Part shown: one piece after another, positions 12,857 to 19,868 of the stretch | Layout: each line of letters starts with the position of its first letter | Position numbering within the stretch: position 1 is the stretch's first letter | NCBI GenBank assembly: GCA_016793325.1 | Contig: JAEUKI010000077.1 | Location: forward strand, 186,001-250,000 | Reading direction: 5' to 3' | Length of the DNA: 64,000 nt | Origin: Myxococcales bacterium | Lineage (GTDB): Bacteria > Myxococcota_A > Polyangia > Polyangiales > Ga0077539 | Notes under the pieces: generated by a model | Told to the model about the DNA's origin: nothing | Database searches by the model: none | Seen by the model: only the letters and a program-made list of their open reading frames with translations | Made by a program: the position numbers and the translations under genes

Positions 12857-13516
12857 CTACGTGCGCACTTGTTCCTTCATGCCGAGCAGCGTGAAGAGCC
12901 GTCGGAGCGCGTCGATGTCGTCGATGACGACCTTTTCTTCGAGGATTCGCACGTACTGCCCCTCGCGGAGCTGGAGCACCGCGCGCTTGACGGTGTCGAC
13001 GTCGAGGCCCGAGCGCGAGCTGAGCTCGAGCGGCGACACCGGAACCTGCGCGCTCCCCGACAGTCGCCCCGCCTCGCTCGCCAGCTTGAGCAGCGCGTTG
13101 ACGACCTTCGACTGGTTGTCCCGGAGCATCATGTTTTCGATCTGGTCCTCGGCGTCGCGCAGTCGCCGCACGAGCTGCTGCACGAGCCGCATCGCGACCT
13201 GCACCGAGCCCTGCAAGAGCGCCCCGAACGTGTCGGGGTCGAGCGCCAAGACGAGGACGTCCGAGAGGGCGACGGCCGTCGCGCCGCGGGGCGTCCCCGG
13301 CAAGAGCGCGCCTTCGCCGAAGAGATCTCCGGGCTTCAAGATCTGCAGCGAGCGCTCGACCATGCGCACGCGCTTGAGCACGCGAACGCGCCCCTCTTGA
13401 AGGATGAACACCTCTGGCCCAACGTCGCCCTCGCGAAAGATCACTTCACCGGCCGAGTATCGGCGGCCGAAGTGCTCGATCAGGCGGTCCCTCTCGTGCG
13501 TCGTGGCGTCAGTCAT
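12857..13516 (-). CDS. Crp/Fnr-family cyclic-nucleotide-binding transcriptional regulator
   Basis: This 219-residue protein has an N-terminal cNMP-binding beta-barrel (about 10-115, with GDLFGEGALLPGTPRGATAVA as the phosphate-binding cassette region), a long dimerisation helix and a C-terminal winged helix-turn-helix (about 150-210). The cassette has G-E and the following R-x-A-T-A, so binding of a cyclic nucleotide is plausible. The 265 bp between it and the TPR gene, and the 177 bp before the tRNA, are non-coding and probably hold promoters. Confidence 0.85.
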   Translation of the reverse strand: MTDATTHERDRLIEHFGRRYSAGEVIFREGDVGPEVFILQEGRVRVLKRVRMVERSLQILKPGDLFGEGALLPGTPRGATAVALSDVLVLALDPDTFGALLQGSVQVAMRLVQQLVRRLRDAEDQIENMMLRDNQSKVVNALLKLASEAGRLSGSAQVPVSPLELSSRSGLDVDTVKRAVLQLREGQYVRILEEKVVIDDIDALRRLFTLLGMKEQVRT

Positions 13517-13693
13517 CGGCGTTCGTTACCGGCGGCGGTTGTACCAGTGCGCGCGAGACGACGAAACAGCGCCCGCATCGGTCTCGCGCGATCGTGCCGC
13601 GGGGACGTTCCGGAACGACGTTTCGACGAGGCTCGCAAAGATCGTGTTGACACCGAGCGATCGCTGACTATTCTCGCCGCCCCAATCACACCT

Positions 13694-13770
13694 GCCGGTG
13701 TAGCTCAGCTGGTTAGAGCAGGGGAATCATAATCCCAAGGTCGTTGGTTCAAGTCCGACCGCCGGCACCA
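13694..13770 (+). tRNA. tRNA-Met(CAT), prophage integration target
   Basis: A 77-nt cloverleaf ends in an encoded CCA. The acceptor stem is GCCGGTG/CGCCGGC with discriminator A. The anticodon CAT is at 13728-13730 in the loop ATCATAA. The T arm is GTTGG-TTCAAGT-CCGAC. It resembles bacterial elongator tRNA-Met more than the initiator; tRNA-Ile2 with a modified CAT cannot be excluded. One G-A mismatch closes the anticodon stem. The 3' part from 13723 is the prophage attachment core, so the mature 3' half now comes from the phage-side copy. Confidence 0.95.
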
Positions 13771-14934
13771 CGAAACCGCAGCCCCGCTGCGGTTTTTCGT
13801 TTCTCCCGTCGTCACGCTCTGTCCCGTTTTGTCCTCATGTTTTGCGTCCGGTTGTGACACATGCGTGACAGTGCTCGGGACCGCTCCGCCGCCCAATTCG
13901 CGGGCCACGCGGATCGCGAGCTGCGACGGATCGAGACGCGCGTACACGCGCTTCGCCATGGCCTCGTCGACGTGCCCGAGCATGTCTCCGACGGTGTCGA
14001 CGCTCGCCCCGCCCGCGCGCAGGTACGTTCCGAACGTTCTGCGCAAGTCGTTCGGTGAGCACCGCGCGATGCCGGCGCGCTCGCACGCCTCGAGCAGGTC
14101 GCGGTTCACCTTGTCCCACCGCCGAAACAGCCGACCGTCGCGCGCGCCCTCGGCGTGAGCGAGCGCGTACGAGAGCAGCTGGCGCTGCTCGATGGCCACC
14201 GTCGGGACGATTCGCTCCGCGAGGTCTGTCTTCGTGCCGCGAAGCCGCACGCTTTCGGAACCAACGTCTCCGCGGAGCGCGCGCTCGCTCTCGCTCCACC
14301 GCGCGCCGGTTGCGACGATGAACGCGACGCGCGCCGCGCGATCGGGCGTGAGCTGCGCGAGCAGTCGGCCGAGCTCGTCCCACGAGAGCCAGCGATCGCG
14401 TGGTTTGTAGTTCGTCGTGAGCTCCGAGGCCGAGGGCATGAGCGCGTCGATGTCGCCCGTCCACAACCCTCGACGCTTCGCGATCTTCAGCGCGGCCCGC
14501 AGCGCGGTGAGCTCTTTGACGATGGTGTGGTCGGACACCTTGCGCGTGCGCGCGGGGTTCGCCCAGTGTCCTCGCCGCGTCGAGACGTAGTGATCGATCA
14601 GCGCCGGCGTGAGCTTCGCGATCGCGAGGTCCGCGCCGAGCACGCTCACGAGCTGGCCAGACTTTCGCTCGTAGAACTTCACCGTGTCCTTCGAGCGCTG
14701 CCCCGCGGTGACGAGCTCGTCGCGCTGCGCGAGCAGGAGCTCGAGCAGGTCGTTCAGCGTCGTCTTCAGAGCCGCCGCGCGGGCCGGATCCGCGGCGTCT
14801 TGCTCCCACTGACGAGCGAGAGCTTCGGCGGCCTTTCGGTCCCGGCACTTGGTGCTTCGTTGGTGCCTCCGGCCGTCCGCGTCGTACCACTCGGCCTGGT
14901 AGCTGCTCGAACCCTTTCGCTTGCGAACCCGCAC
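13705..14934 (-). CDS. int: Tyrosine recombinase integrase
   Basis: The integrase has 409 residues from GTG 14934, chosen because GAGGAGG lies seven bases upstream; the frame is open further upstream but lacks a similarly supported start. It integrates and excises the prophage. An N-terminal arm-binding and core-binding region precedes a catalytic domain with Arg about 210 (TGARWSE), Lys in GTKTD, SPNDLRRTF (the usual HxxR with Asn in the first position), LGHVDEAM and nucleophile Tyr about 331 (KRVYARL). The last 21 residues are antisense tRNA-Met sequence, and their final five come from host DNA. In the excised circle the frame would instead continue past attP for another 30 residues. Confidence 0.95.
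   Translation of the reverse strand: MRVRKRKGSSSYQAEWYDADGRRHQRSTKCRDRKAAEALARQWEQDAADPARAAALKTTLNDLLELLLAQRDELVTAGQRSKDTVKFYERKSGQLVSVLGADLAIAKLTPALIDHYVSTRRGHWANPARTRKVSDHTIVKELTALRAALKIAKRRGLWTGDIDALMPSASELTTNYKPRDRWLSWDELGRLLAQLTPDRAARVAFIVATGARWSESERALRGDVGSESVRLRGTKTDLAERIVPTVAIEQRQLLSYALAHAEGARDGRLFRRWDKVNRDLLEACERAGIARCSPNDLRRTFGTYLRAGGASVDTVGDMLGHVDEAMAKRVYARLDPSQLAIRVARELGGGAVPSTVTHVSQPDAKHEDKTGQSVTTGETKNRSGAAVSWCRRSDLNQRPWDYDSPALTS
13723..13769 (+). other. attL core (47 bp) within tRNA-Met
   Basis: This stretch is identical base for base to 52715-52761. It runs from the anticodon stem through the second C of the CCA end. Bases on either side differ between the copies, fixing the limits of identity. 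The strand-exchange point lies inside the core but cannot be placed more exactly. Confidence 0.95.
13773..13797 (+). terminator. Phage-supplied terminator after tRNA-Met
   Basis: The perfect stem AAACCGCAGC/GCTGCGGTTT has a three-base loop and is followed by T's, directly after the tRNA 3' end. It lies inside the integrase coding sequence on the other strand. The displaced host terminator remains at 52777-52801 beyond attR, so the phage appears to carry a replacement that keeps the tRNA transcript properly ended. Confidence 0.8.
13854..13872 (+). repeat. Candidate integrase arm-type site, left arm
   Basis: GTGACACATGCGTGACAGT recurs exactly at 52639-52657. This copy is 84 bp inside the prophage from the attL core, and it contains two GTGACA half-sites. 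Placement on both sides of the core and inside the phage is what arm-type integrase sites look like. It also encodes TVTHVS of the integrase on the other strand, so coding duplication is an alternative. Confidence 0.6.
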
Positions 14935-15134
14935 AACACAACCTCCTCGACGTACTTCAGCCAGGCCCACTTCGCCGCGCGGAGCATCGTGCGCGCGTCG
15001 GGATCGCGCCCATGGTAGCGAATCGCGCACGCGCGAAGGTGCTCGTACGCCTCGTTTCGTCCGCACTTGAGTTGCGCACGGACGTCATCGACGCAGAGCA
15101 GCTCGGGCAGCTCGATCACGCGCGCGGCGGTCAT
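14766..15134 (-). CDS. Excisionase-like small helix-turn-helix protein
   Basis: This 122-residue frame begins with a compact domain (residues about 8-60; PELLCVDDVRAQLKCGRNEA) that looks like the MerR-type winged HTH of phage excisionases. The C-terminal half, which overlaps the integrase start by 169 nt, is Pro/Thr/Gly-rich and probably unstructured. Its ATG at 15134 overlaps the stop of the upstream gene (ATGA). Position between the early operon and int fits a directionality factor. The function is inferred from fold and place. Confidence 0.65.
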   Translation of the reverse strand: MTAARVIELPELLCVDDVRAQLKCGRNEAYEHLRACAIRYHGRDPDARTMLRAAKWAWLKYVEEVVLCGFASERVRAATRPSGTTRTAGGTNEAPSAGTERPPKLSLVSGSKTPRIRPARRL

Positions 15135-15367
15135 CGCGTCGCCTTTGCCTCTTCTGCGATTTCACACATCGCCGCTGTGGCCCGCGCGTTCTCCCACGTG
15201 CCCGGCTCGGCGTCGTGCCAGCGAAGCAGCGCCGCGAGCGCTCGCGCTTCGATGGTCGGCGACTCTGCGGGTTGGTCATGCAGGCTCGCGAGCGACGACT
15301 CCGCACGTGTCACGAGCGAGCGACGGAGCGTTGACTGGGTGAGTTCCTTTCGGGCCGTTGTGCTCAT
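15131..15367 (-). CDS. Small hypothetical protein of the early phage operon
   Basis: This is a 78-residue helical protein of unknown family. The ATG at 15367 has an AAGGA site upstream and overlaps the stop of the clamp gene (ATGA); its own stop overlaps the excisionase-like start. The longer upstream frame is a shadow of the clamp gene. Translational coupling on both sides supports it as real. Confidence 0.7.
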   Translation of the reverse strand: MSTTARKELTQSTLRRSLVTRAESSLASLHDQPAESPTIEARALAALLRWHDAEPGTWENARATAAMCEIAEEAKATR

Positions 15368-16533
15368 GAGAGGTCCTTCGGGTAGCCCATCGGCGCGACG
15401 AGCACTTCGACGCCGCTTTCGTCTCGCAAGCCGAATGCTTCGAGCTCGTTTTTGCGTCCGCGGAGCGAGAAGCGCGGGCGCTCGTCGCGGACCACCGCCA
15501 GCGCTTGCGAGAGCAGCTTCGTACTGAGGTTGATCTCGGTCGCCTGCGCGTTCCATTCGCAGGGCACGAGCTCTTCGACGGAACCGTGTGGCCCCTTCGC
15601 GCGCAGCGTGAGCAAGTTCGACGCGATGAGCAGCGTGAGCCTCCGGTCTTCGGGCTCAATCGCCGCGAGGGCCTTCACCGCTGCGACGAGCTCGTCTTTG
15701 CCGATCGTGCCTTCGCGCTGAACCCGGCACTCGTCGAAGAAGCGCTCGTAGTCGTGGGCGGAGGCATCGAGCGTGCGGAGCACGAGAGTCATCGCGCCTT
15801 GCTTGATCCAGAGGTTCGAGCCGTGTTTCGCGATGCGCGCGGTTTGCTTCGGGTTCAGCGCCCGAAGCAAGTCAGCGTGCTCGCACGAAATCGACGCCGA
15901 CCAAAGACCGCAGCTATCGACGCGGGCACGCGCCATCGAAGAGTCGCCGCCTCCCGCGGCAGAGAAGTCTTTTACGGTCGAGACGATCGACAGTCCGCTC
16001 TTTCGCGTGTGGCTCTCGGCGACGAGCGGTTCGACCTGAAGAATCGCAGCAATCGCCGCGGGCGAAAGGTCGAAATAGCGGTCGTCTTCGGGCCCCGGAG
16101 GCATGGTCGGAAAGTCGTCGGCCATGGCAGTCGCGGCGGCGATCGATCGACGGTCCGCGGTCGTGCGAAGGCCGAACGCGCTGTCGAGCTCGAATCGAAT
16201 CTTCTCGGCCGCGCTCGTCGCGAGCACCGCGGCCACGCGCGGCGGAAGAAGGAAGCTCAAGATGTTGTCCGCCTCTGCGCCGGGGATCGCGACGGAGATT
16301 CGGGTTTGCAGGTCCGCCCCCGTCACGCTCAGCACGCCGTCGTCGAGTTCGAACAGGAAGTTGTTCAGGATCGGATGAACCGTCCCGCTGTCGATCCCGC
16401 GTCGGCACGTGGCCAGCGCAGCGCGTAGCGCGGCGCCGGGGACCGTGAGACGCATGATCGTCTCGGGCGCAGGCGGCGCGGCGTCCTGCTTCTGCTCGGC
16501 CTTCGCCGCAGCCGTACGATTGCGGCGCGCCAT
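15364..16533 (-). CDS. Phage-encoded DNA polymerase sliding clamp (DnaN/beta family)
   Basis: This 389-residue protein matches the length of bacterial beta clamps. The first clamp repeat is clear after a 30-residue Ala/Pro/Gln-rich leader: MRLTVPGAALRAALATCRR, then VHPILNNFLFELDDGVLSVTGADLQTRISV. The C-terminus SGVEVLVAPMGY mirrors the clamp end that holds peptide partners. Clamps tether DNA polymerase to DNA. As a member of the phage early operon (TGATG coupling upstream, ATGA downstream) it is presumably used for phage replication, replacing or competing with the host clamp. Confidence 0.85.
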   Translation of the reverse strand: MARRNRTAAAKAEQKQDAAPPAPETIMRLTVPGAALRAALATCRRGIDSGTVHPILNNFLFELDDGVLSVTGADLQTRISVAIPGAEADNILSFLLPPRVAAVLATSAAEKIRFELDSAFGLRTTADRRSIAAATAMADDFPTMPPGPEDDRYFDLSPAAIAAILQVEPLVAESHTRKSGLSIVSTVKDFSAAGGGDSSMARARVDSCGLWSASISCEHADLLRALNPKQTARIAKHGSNLWIKQGAMTLVLRTLDASAHDYERFFDECRVQREGTIGKDELVAAVKALAAIEPEDRRLTLLIASNLLTLRAKGPHGSVEELVPCEWNAQATEINLSTKLLSQALAVVRDERPRFSLRGRKNELEAFGLRDESGVEVLVAPMGYPKDLS

Positions 16534-16862
16534 CAGCCGGCCTCGCTGAGCGCAAGCGCGAGCTGGCCTTCGTGTGCGGCGCGTGGTCGCTTGTCGACGG
16601 CAGGCTCGTAGCCCCAGGTCGACCAAAGGTCCTGCGACCGAAGGCCAAGGCCTTCGACGAGCTCGCACGCAGCGCCGACGGTCGGCGCGTATCCGAGTCG
16701 GGTCACGACGCCCTTCGTCGACATCGCGAACACGGCAATGTCGCCGCTATCGGTCGTCGACTGCGAATGATGGCGCGCCGCGCTGAGGTTCGTTTCGCCG
16801 ACGTCTCGCCAGTGTGCGGGGCTCATGAACTTCTTCTCTTCGGTCTCGATCACTTCGGGCAT
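16533..16862 (-). CDS. Hypothetical early phage protein
   Basis: This 109-residue protein is started at ATG 16862 because AAGGAG lies upstream at ideal distance; the frame is open beyond but without signal. It has a mixed alpha/beta composition with the segment AVFAMSTKGVVTRLGYAPTV. No family is recognised. It is coupled to the clamp gene through TGATG, which suggests a related role such as replication accessory factor. Confidence 0.65.
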   Translation of the reverse strand: MPEVIETEEKKFMSPAHWRDVGETNLSAARHHSQSTTDSGDIAVFAMSTKGVVTRLGYAPTVGAACELVEGLGLRSQDLWSTWGYEPAVDKRPRAAHEGQLALALSEAG

Positions 16863-16995
16863 GGGCTTCTCCTTTGTTGTCCGTGCTGCGTGGAGGGCGC
16901 CTCGACTGGCCTCCAACCCGAGCGCTTCACGCGAGTGATCGCGAAACGATCGTTGTCGAGGCACCCACCGCGGAGCACGGCGCTCCGGGCCGAGC

Positions 16996-17532
16996 TCAGA
17001 ACGGAATGTCGTCGTCGGACTGCGTGGCGTCGCTCGCGTCGCTCGTCGGCGCTGCGGGCAACGGGGCGGGCTGGCTCGAGCGCGCCGAGATTCCTTCCGC
17101 GCCCCACGAGGCGAGCAGCTCGGCGAGCTCGGACGCCTCGGACGTCGAGAGCTGCGGCGCCGCGCGGTTCACCCATCGCACGCGCGCTTGCTTGCGTTTG
17201 TTGCCCTGGTTGTCCGTGCGGTCCTCGTGCTCGACGACGATCGAGCACGGCTTCACGCACGTCGCCTTGATGTCCGGGATTCTCTTGTTCCACCCGAGCG
17301 TGAGCAGCGCCTTCTCGGTGTCCTCCCAAGTCTTCTCAGTGAGCCAGAAGTCCTGCGTGATCGTGCGGCCCGAGAACGGGCCGCGTGTGATCTCGAACTT
17401 CACTCGTGCGAAGTGCGTCCCCTTCGAAGGGGTCTTCCCGGATCCCGCGTCGATCGGCTTTGCCTCGTATTCGCCCTCGGGCAACAGGCTGGAGTTCGTG
17501 GCCGGTGTGGCTGGCGTTTCGTTCATCGACAT
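16996..17532 (-). CDS. SSB-like phage protein with DDDIPF tip (DUF669-like)
   Basis: The N-terminal domain of this 178-residue protein (LPEGEYEAKPIDAGSGKTP, about residues 16-110) resembles DUF669-type phage ssDNA-binding proteins. The last 35 residues are Pro/Ala/Ser-rich and end exactly in DDDIPF, the acidic tip by which bacterial SSB recruits repair and replication partners. This suggests it coats ssDNA and docks host SSB-interacting enzymes. It sits between a Cas4-like nuclease and the clamp in the early operon. Confidence 0.75.
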   Translation of the reverse strand: MSMNETPATPATNSSLLPEGEYEAKPIDAGSGKTPSKGTHFARVKFEITRGPFSGRTITQDFWLTEKTWEDTEKALLTLGWNKRIPDIKATCVKPCSIVVEHEDRTDNQGNKRKQARVRWVNRAAPQLSTSEASELAELLASWGAEGISARSSQPAPLPAAPTSDASDATQSDDDIPF

Positions 17533-17544
17533 GACTGACCTCGT

Positions 17545-18450
17545 TCAGAGAGTGCGGAGCGACAGCGCCCCGCGTTTGTTGAGAGACACGAGCTGATTCC
17601 CGGTCTTCACCGGGCCGTGCTCGGACACGAATCGTTTGATCCCCTCGCGCACGGCCTCTGCGCTCTTCTCGACCGCGCGAGCGACGGAGTACGCGGCGCC
17701 GATCGACTCCGCCGTGATCGCGGGGACCTCGCCGGCGGCGAGCTGGCGCACGGCGCGAACATGCGCAGGGCACGCGCGCCACGAGGGGCAGTAGCGGCAG
17801 TGATTGCCGAGCGTGACGTCGTGCTCGCCCTGGTGGGCGCGCGCAGACTGCACACGCTCCCACACTCGACGGGCGCGGTCCGCAGCGCGATCGAGCGCCG
17901 CGGCGTCCATGCGCCACCGCGACCACTCGACGGCGCCATCGTCGGCGATCACGCCCACAGCGCACTCGACCTCGTCGGCCCACGCGATGTTCGCGACGCA
18001 GAGGGCGTAGTGCTCGAGCTGCGGGACCGCGGAGCGCGCATCGAAGTCGTGCGACGTCGTCTTCCAGTCGATCACGACGGGCCTGTCGAGCCAGAGGACC
18101 AGGTCCGCCGTGCCTGGGATCTCCGTGGCGGTCGGCTCGTACTGGCGATGACCGTCGACCTCGAGGCGCCGCGCGCGGCGCGCGTCGACGTCCCAGGCCA
18201 TCGCAACTTCGGTCTCTCCGCCGCGCGGGACGTGGGCGAGATTGATCTTCGCGCAGAGCGCGCGCGTCGCCTCCGCCACGGCCGCGAGCGCCTCGTCCAC
18301 CGGCGTGCCGTCGGCGATCGCCTGCATGAACGCGTGCACCTGCGTACCGCGCTCGGCCTCGTCGCTCGTCGAAGAGACAGCGGGCAGCGCGCACGACGCA
18401 GGGCAAGCGAGCGCCCGAGGGAGCGCCGAGGCGGTGAGCGGCGCGGCCAT
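17545..18450 (-). CDS. Cas4/AddB-like PD-(D/E)XK nuclease with Fe-S cluster motif
   Basis: This 301-residue protein contains the nuclease core GTADLVLWLDRPVVIDWKTT (about residues 114-133), which supplies the catalytic Asp, Asp and Lys of the PD-(D/E)XK fold. Cysteines at 16 and 20 and a C-terminal CRYCPSWRAC cluster (about 213-222) match the split Fe-S staple of Cas4 and AddB nucleases (DUF2800-like). It probably resects DNA ends for recombination by the RecT-like protein upstream. TGATG coupling to the gene before it. Confidence 0.8.
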   Translation of the reverse strand: MAAPLTASALPRALACPASCALPAVSSTSDEAERGTQVHAFMQAIADGTPVDEALAAVAEATRALCAKINLAHVPRGGETEVAMAWDVDARRARRLEVDGHRQYEPTATEIPGTADLVLWLDRPVVIDWKTTSHDFDARSAVPQLEHYALCVANIAWADEVECAVGVIADDGAVEWSRWRMDAAALDRAADRARRVWERVQSARAHQGEHDVTLGNHCRYCPSWRACPAHVRAVRQLAAGEVPAITAESIGAAYSVARAVEKSAEAVREGIKRFVSEHGPVKTGNQLVSLNKRGALSLRTL

Positions 18451-18821
18451 CAGAACAGCCCCGTCTTCTTGTTCGCCGCATCGAGTTCTTCGAGCCAGCG
18501 CAACACCTCGGTGCCGAGCTCGACCAGCGTCGAGCGAGCAGACGCGTTGTTGCCGGCGTCGAGCGACGCCGTCGCGACGTTCAGCAGCCGCCGCGCTGAC
18601 TCGACCACCGGCAACTGCGAATCCTTCAGCGACTGCCCGAGTCGACGCTCGAGGATCTCTGCGAGGGCCTTCTCACGGTCGCCGCCGAAGATCTTCGCGA
18701 GATCAGTGACGCAAAATTCGGCAAAACCTTGCGTGTGCTCGGGCTTGCACGTCTTCGCGTGACCGAACTTCACGGTGCCCCTCTGCTCGCCGATGCTGAA
18801 CTTCAGTTCGACGGCGCTCAT
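18450..18821 (-). CDS. Hypothetical early phage protein
   Basis: This 123-residue protein has a short beta-rich start and a mostly helical remainder. It is coupled by ATGA to the RecT-like gene upstream and by TGATG to the nuclease downstream. No family is recognised. Its place between annealase and exonuclease suggests a recombination accessory role, but nothing in the sequence shows it. Confidence 0.65.
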   Translation of the reverse strand: MSAVELKFSIGEQRGTVKFGHAKTCKPEHTQGFAEFCVTDLAKIFGGDREKALAEILERRLGQSLKDSQLPVVESARRLLNVATASLDAGNNASARSTLVELGTEVLRWLEELDAANKKTGLF

Positions 18822-19657
18822 TCGGACACCGCCCCCTCGATGCCCGCCGCGTCGAACGCGCGGAGCACCAAGTCACGAAGGTCGCCCTTCAACGAGTGCG
18901 CGCGCTGCGCGACGGTCGAGTCGCTCTTCGCGAGCTCGGCCCATCGAGCGCAGTAGCCCGCGAGCACGTGATCGCGCAGCGGCTCCGAGAGACGAACAAC
19001 GCGCTCGGCGTGCTGCTCGAGCTGCGCGACGGTCGCGGTTGCAACGCGCTCGCTCCACCGTTTGGCGAGGTCGACCGCAGCATCTGCGGCGTTCGCGACC
19101 GTAGCGCCCTTGCCGGTCGCGGCGGGTGCGTCGACGCGCGCCGGCGGCGGAACGGACACTTCCACCTTCGCGCTCGCAGGGATCGTGTCGAGCTCCGTCT
19201 CGTCGAGCATCCCCAACCCGAGGATCGAGAGCGTCGCGCGGCGCTTCGCCTTCGTCTCGGCCTTCATCAGCCCGTTGATCGGGTCGTTGAGGGGCACCGT
19301 TGCGACGGCCGTTTCGACGCGCCCGTTCGGATGCGAAGCGCGGCAGACGGCGTAGATCATCTTCGTCCCCGCGACGTCGATCACGCGCGGGCCGTCGACG
19401 ATCTCGCGGTTCAACCGGTGGATCGCCGCGAGCTGATCGGTCGCCCCCCTCGTCGGGTACATGATGAGCTTGCCGTTCAGCTTGAGCAGCGCGAACGGCT
19501 GCGTCGCCGCCGTGAGCCCGAGCTCCTCGCACATCCGCGCGTAGTACGCCGTGAGCTCCGCCTCGTTGAGGGCCGAAAGGTCGCCCTTCGTCACCACCGA
19601 CGCGATGAGCTTCGCTTCGTCTCGGACTGCCGTTGCTTGAATTGCTGTGCTGGTCAC
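18818..19657 (-). CDS. RecT-like ssDNA-annealing recombinase
   Basis: This 279-residue protein starts at GTG 19657, coupled by GTGA. Residues about 30-150 (for example YARMCEELGLTAATQPF, then NGKLIMYPTRGATDQL and KAETKAKRRATLSILGLGM) have the layout of phage RecT/Rad52-superfamily annealing proteins, which pair complementary single strands during phage recombination. The helical C-terminus is variable. Proximity to a PD-(D/E)XK exonuclease and an SSB-like gene supports the recombination role. The exact subfamily is uncertain. Confidence 0.7.
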   Translation of the reverse strand: MTSTAIQATAVRDEAKLIASVVTKGDLSALNEAELTAYYARMCEELGLTAATQPFALLKLNGKLIMYPTRGATDQLAAIHRLNREIVDGPRVIDVAGTKMIYAVCRASHPNGRVETAVATVPLNDPINGLMKAETKAKRRATLSILGLGMLDETELDTIPASAKVEVSVPPPARVDAPAATGKGATVANAADAAVDLAKRWSERVATATVAQLEQHAERVVRLSEPLRDHVLAGYCARWAELAKSDSTVAQRAHSLKGDLRDLVLRAFDAAGIEGAVSE

Positions 19658-19794
19658 TTGCTGTCTCCCTGGTCGAGCAGCGCCAGCAACTGCCGCGCTG
19701 CGGTTGATTCGGCGACGTCGCGGTGGGCCGCCTCGGTCACGTCGTGTTTGAGCGCGTCGTTCGCGCGCTGACGATCGAGCTCGCGCCTGCTCAT
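19654..19794 (-). CDS. 46-residue early phage protein
   Basis: This is a short, charged, helical protein (start MSRRELDRQRANDALKHD). Its ATG overlaps the stop of the upstream 25-residue gene (ATGA), and its stop overlaps the GTG of the RecT-like gene. A longer upstream reading exists but would remove the coupling. Unknown function. Confidence 0.55.
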   Translation of the reverse strand: MSRRELDRQRANDALKHDVTEAAHRDVAESTAARQLLALLDQGDSK

Positions 19795-19868
19795 CGATCG
19801 GCCTCGATCACGAGCGCGAGCAGACCGATCGCGACGACGAGCCAGAGGGCGAATTGCTCGACGCTCAT
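19791..19868 (-). CDS. 25-residue single-pass membrane peptide
   Basis: Twenty-six codons are coupled at both ends: ATGA at 19865-19868 with the upstream gene and ATGA at 19791-19794 with the downstream gene. The peptide has a short acidic start (MSVEQ), an uninterrupted hydrophobic helix of about 16 residues with a Trp, and an acidic/basic end (EADR). Coupled placement in an early phage operon supports translation. Such peptides in other phages modulate host membrane enzymes, but the role here is unknown. Confidence 0.55.
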   Translation of the reverse strand: MSVEQFALWLVVAIGLLALVIEADR

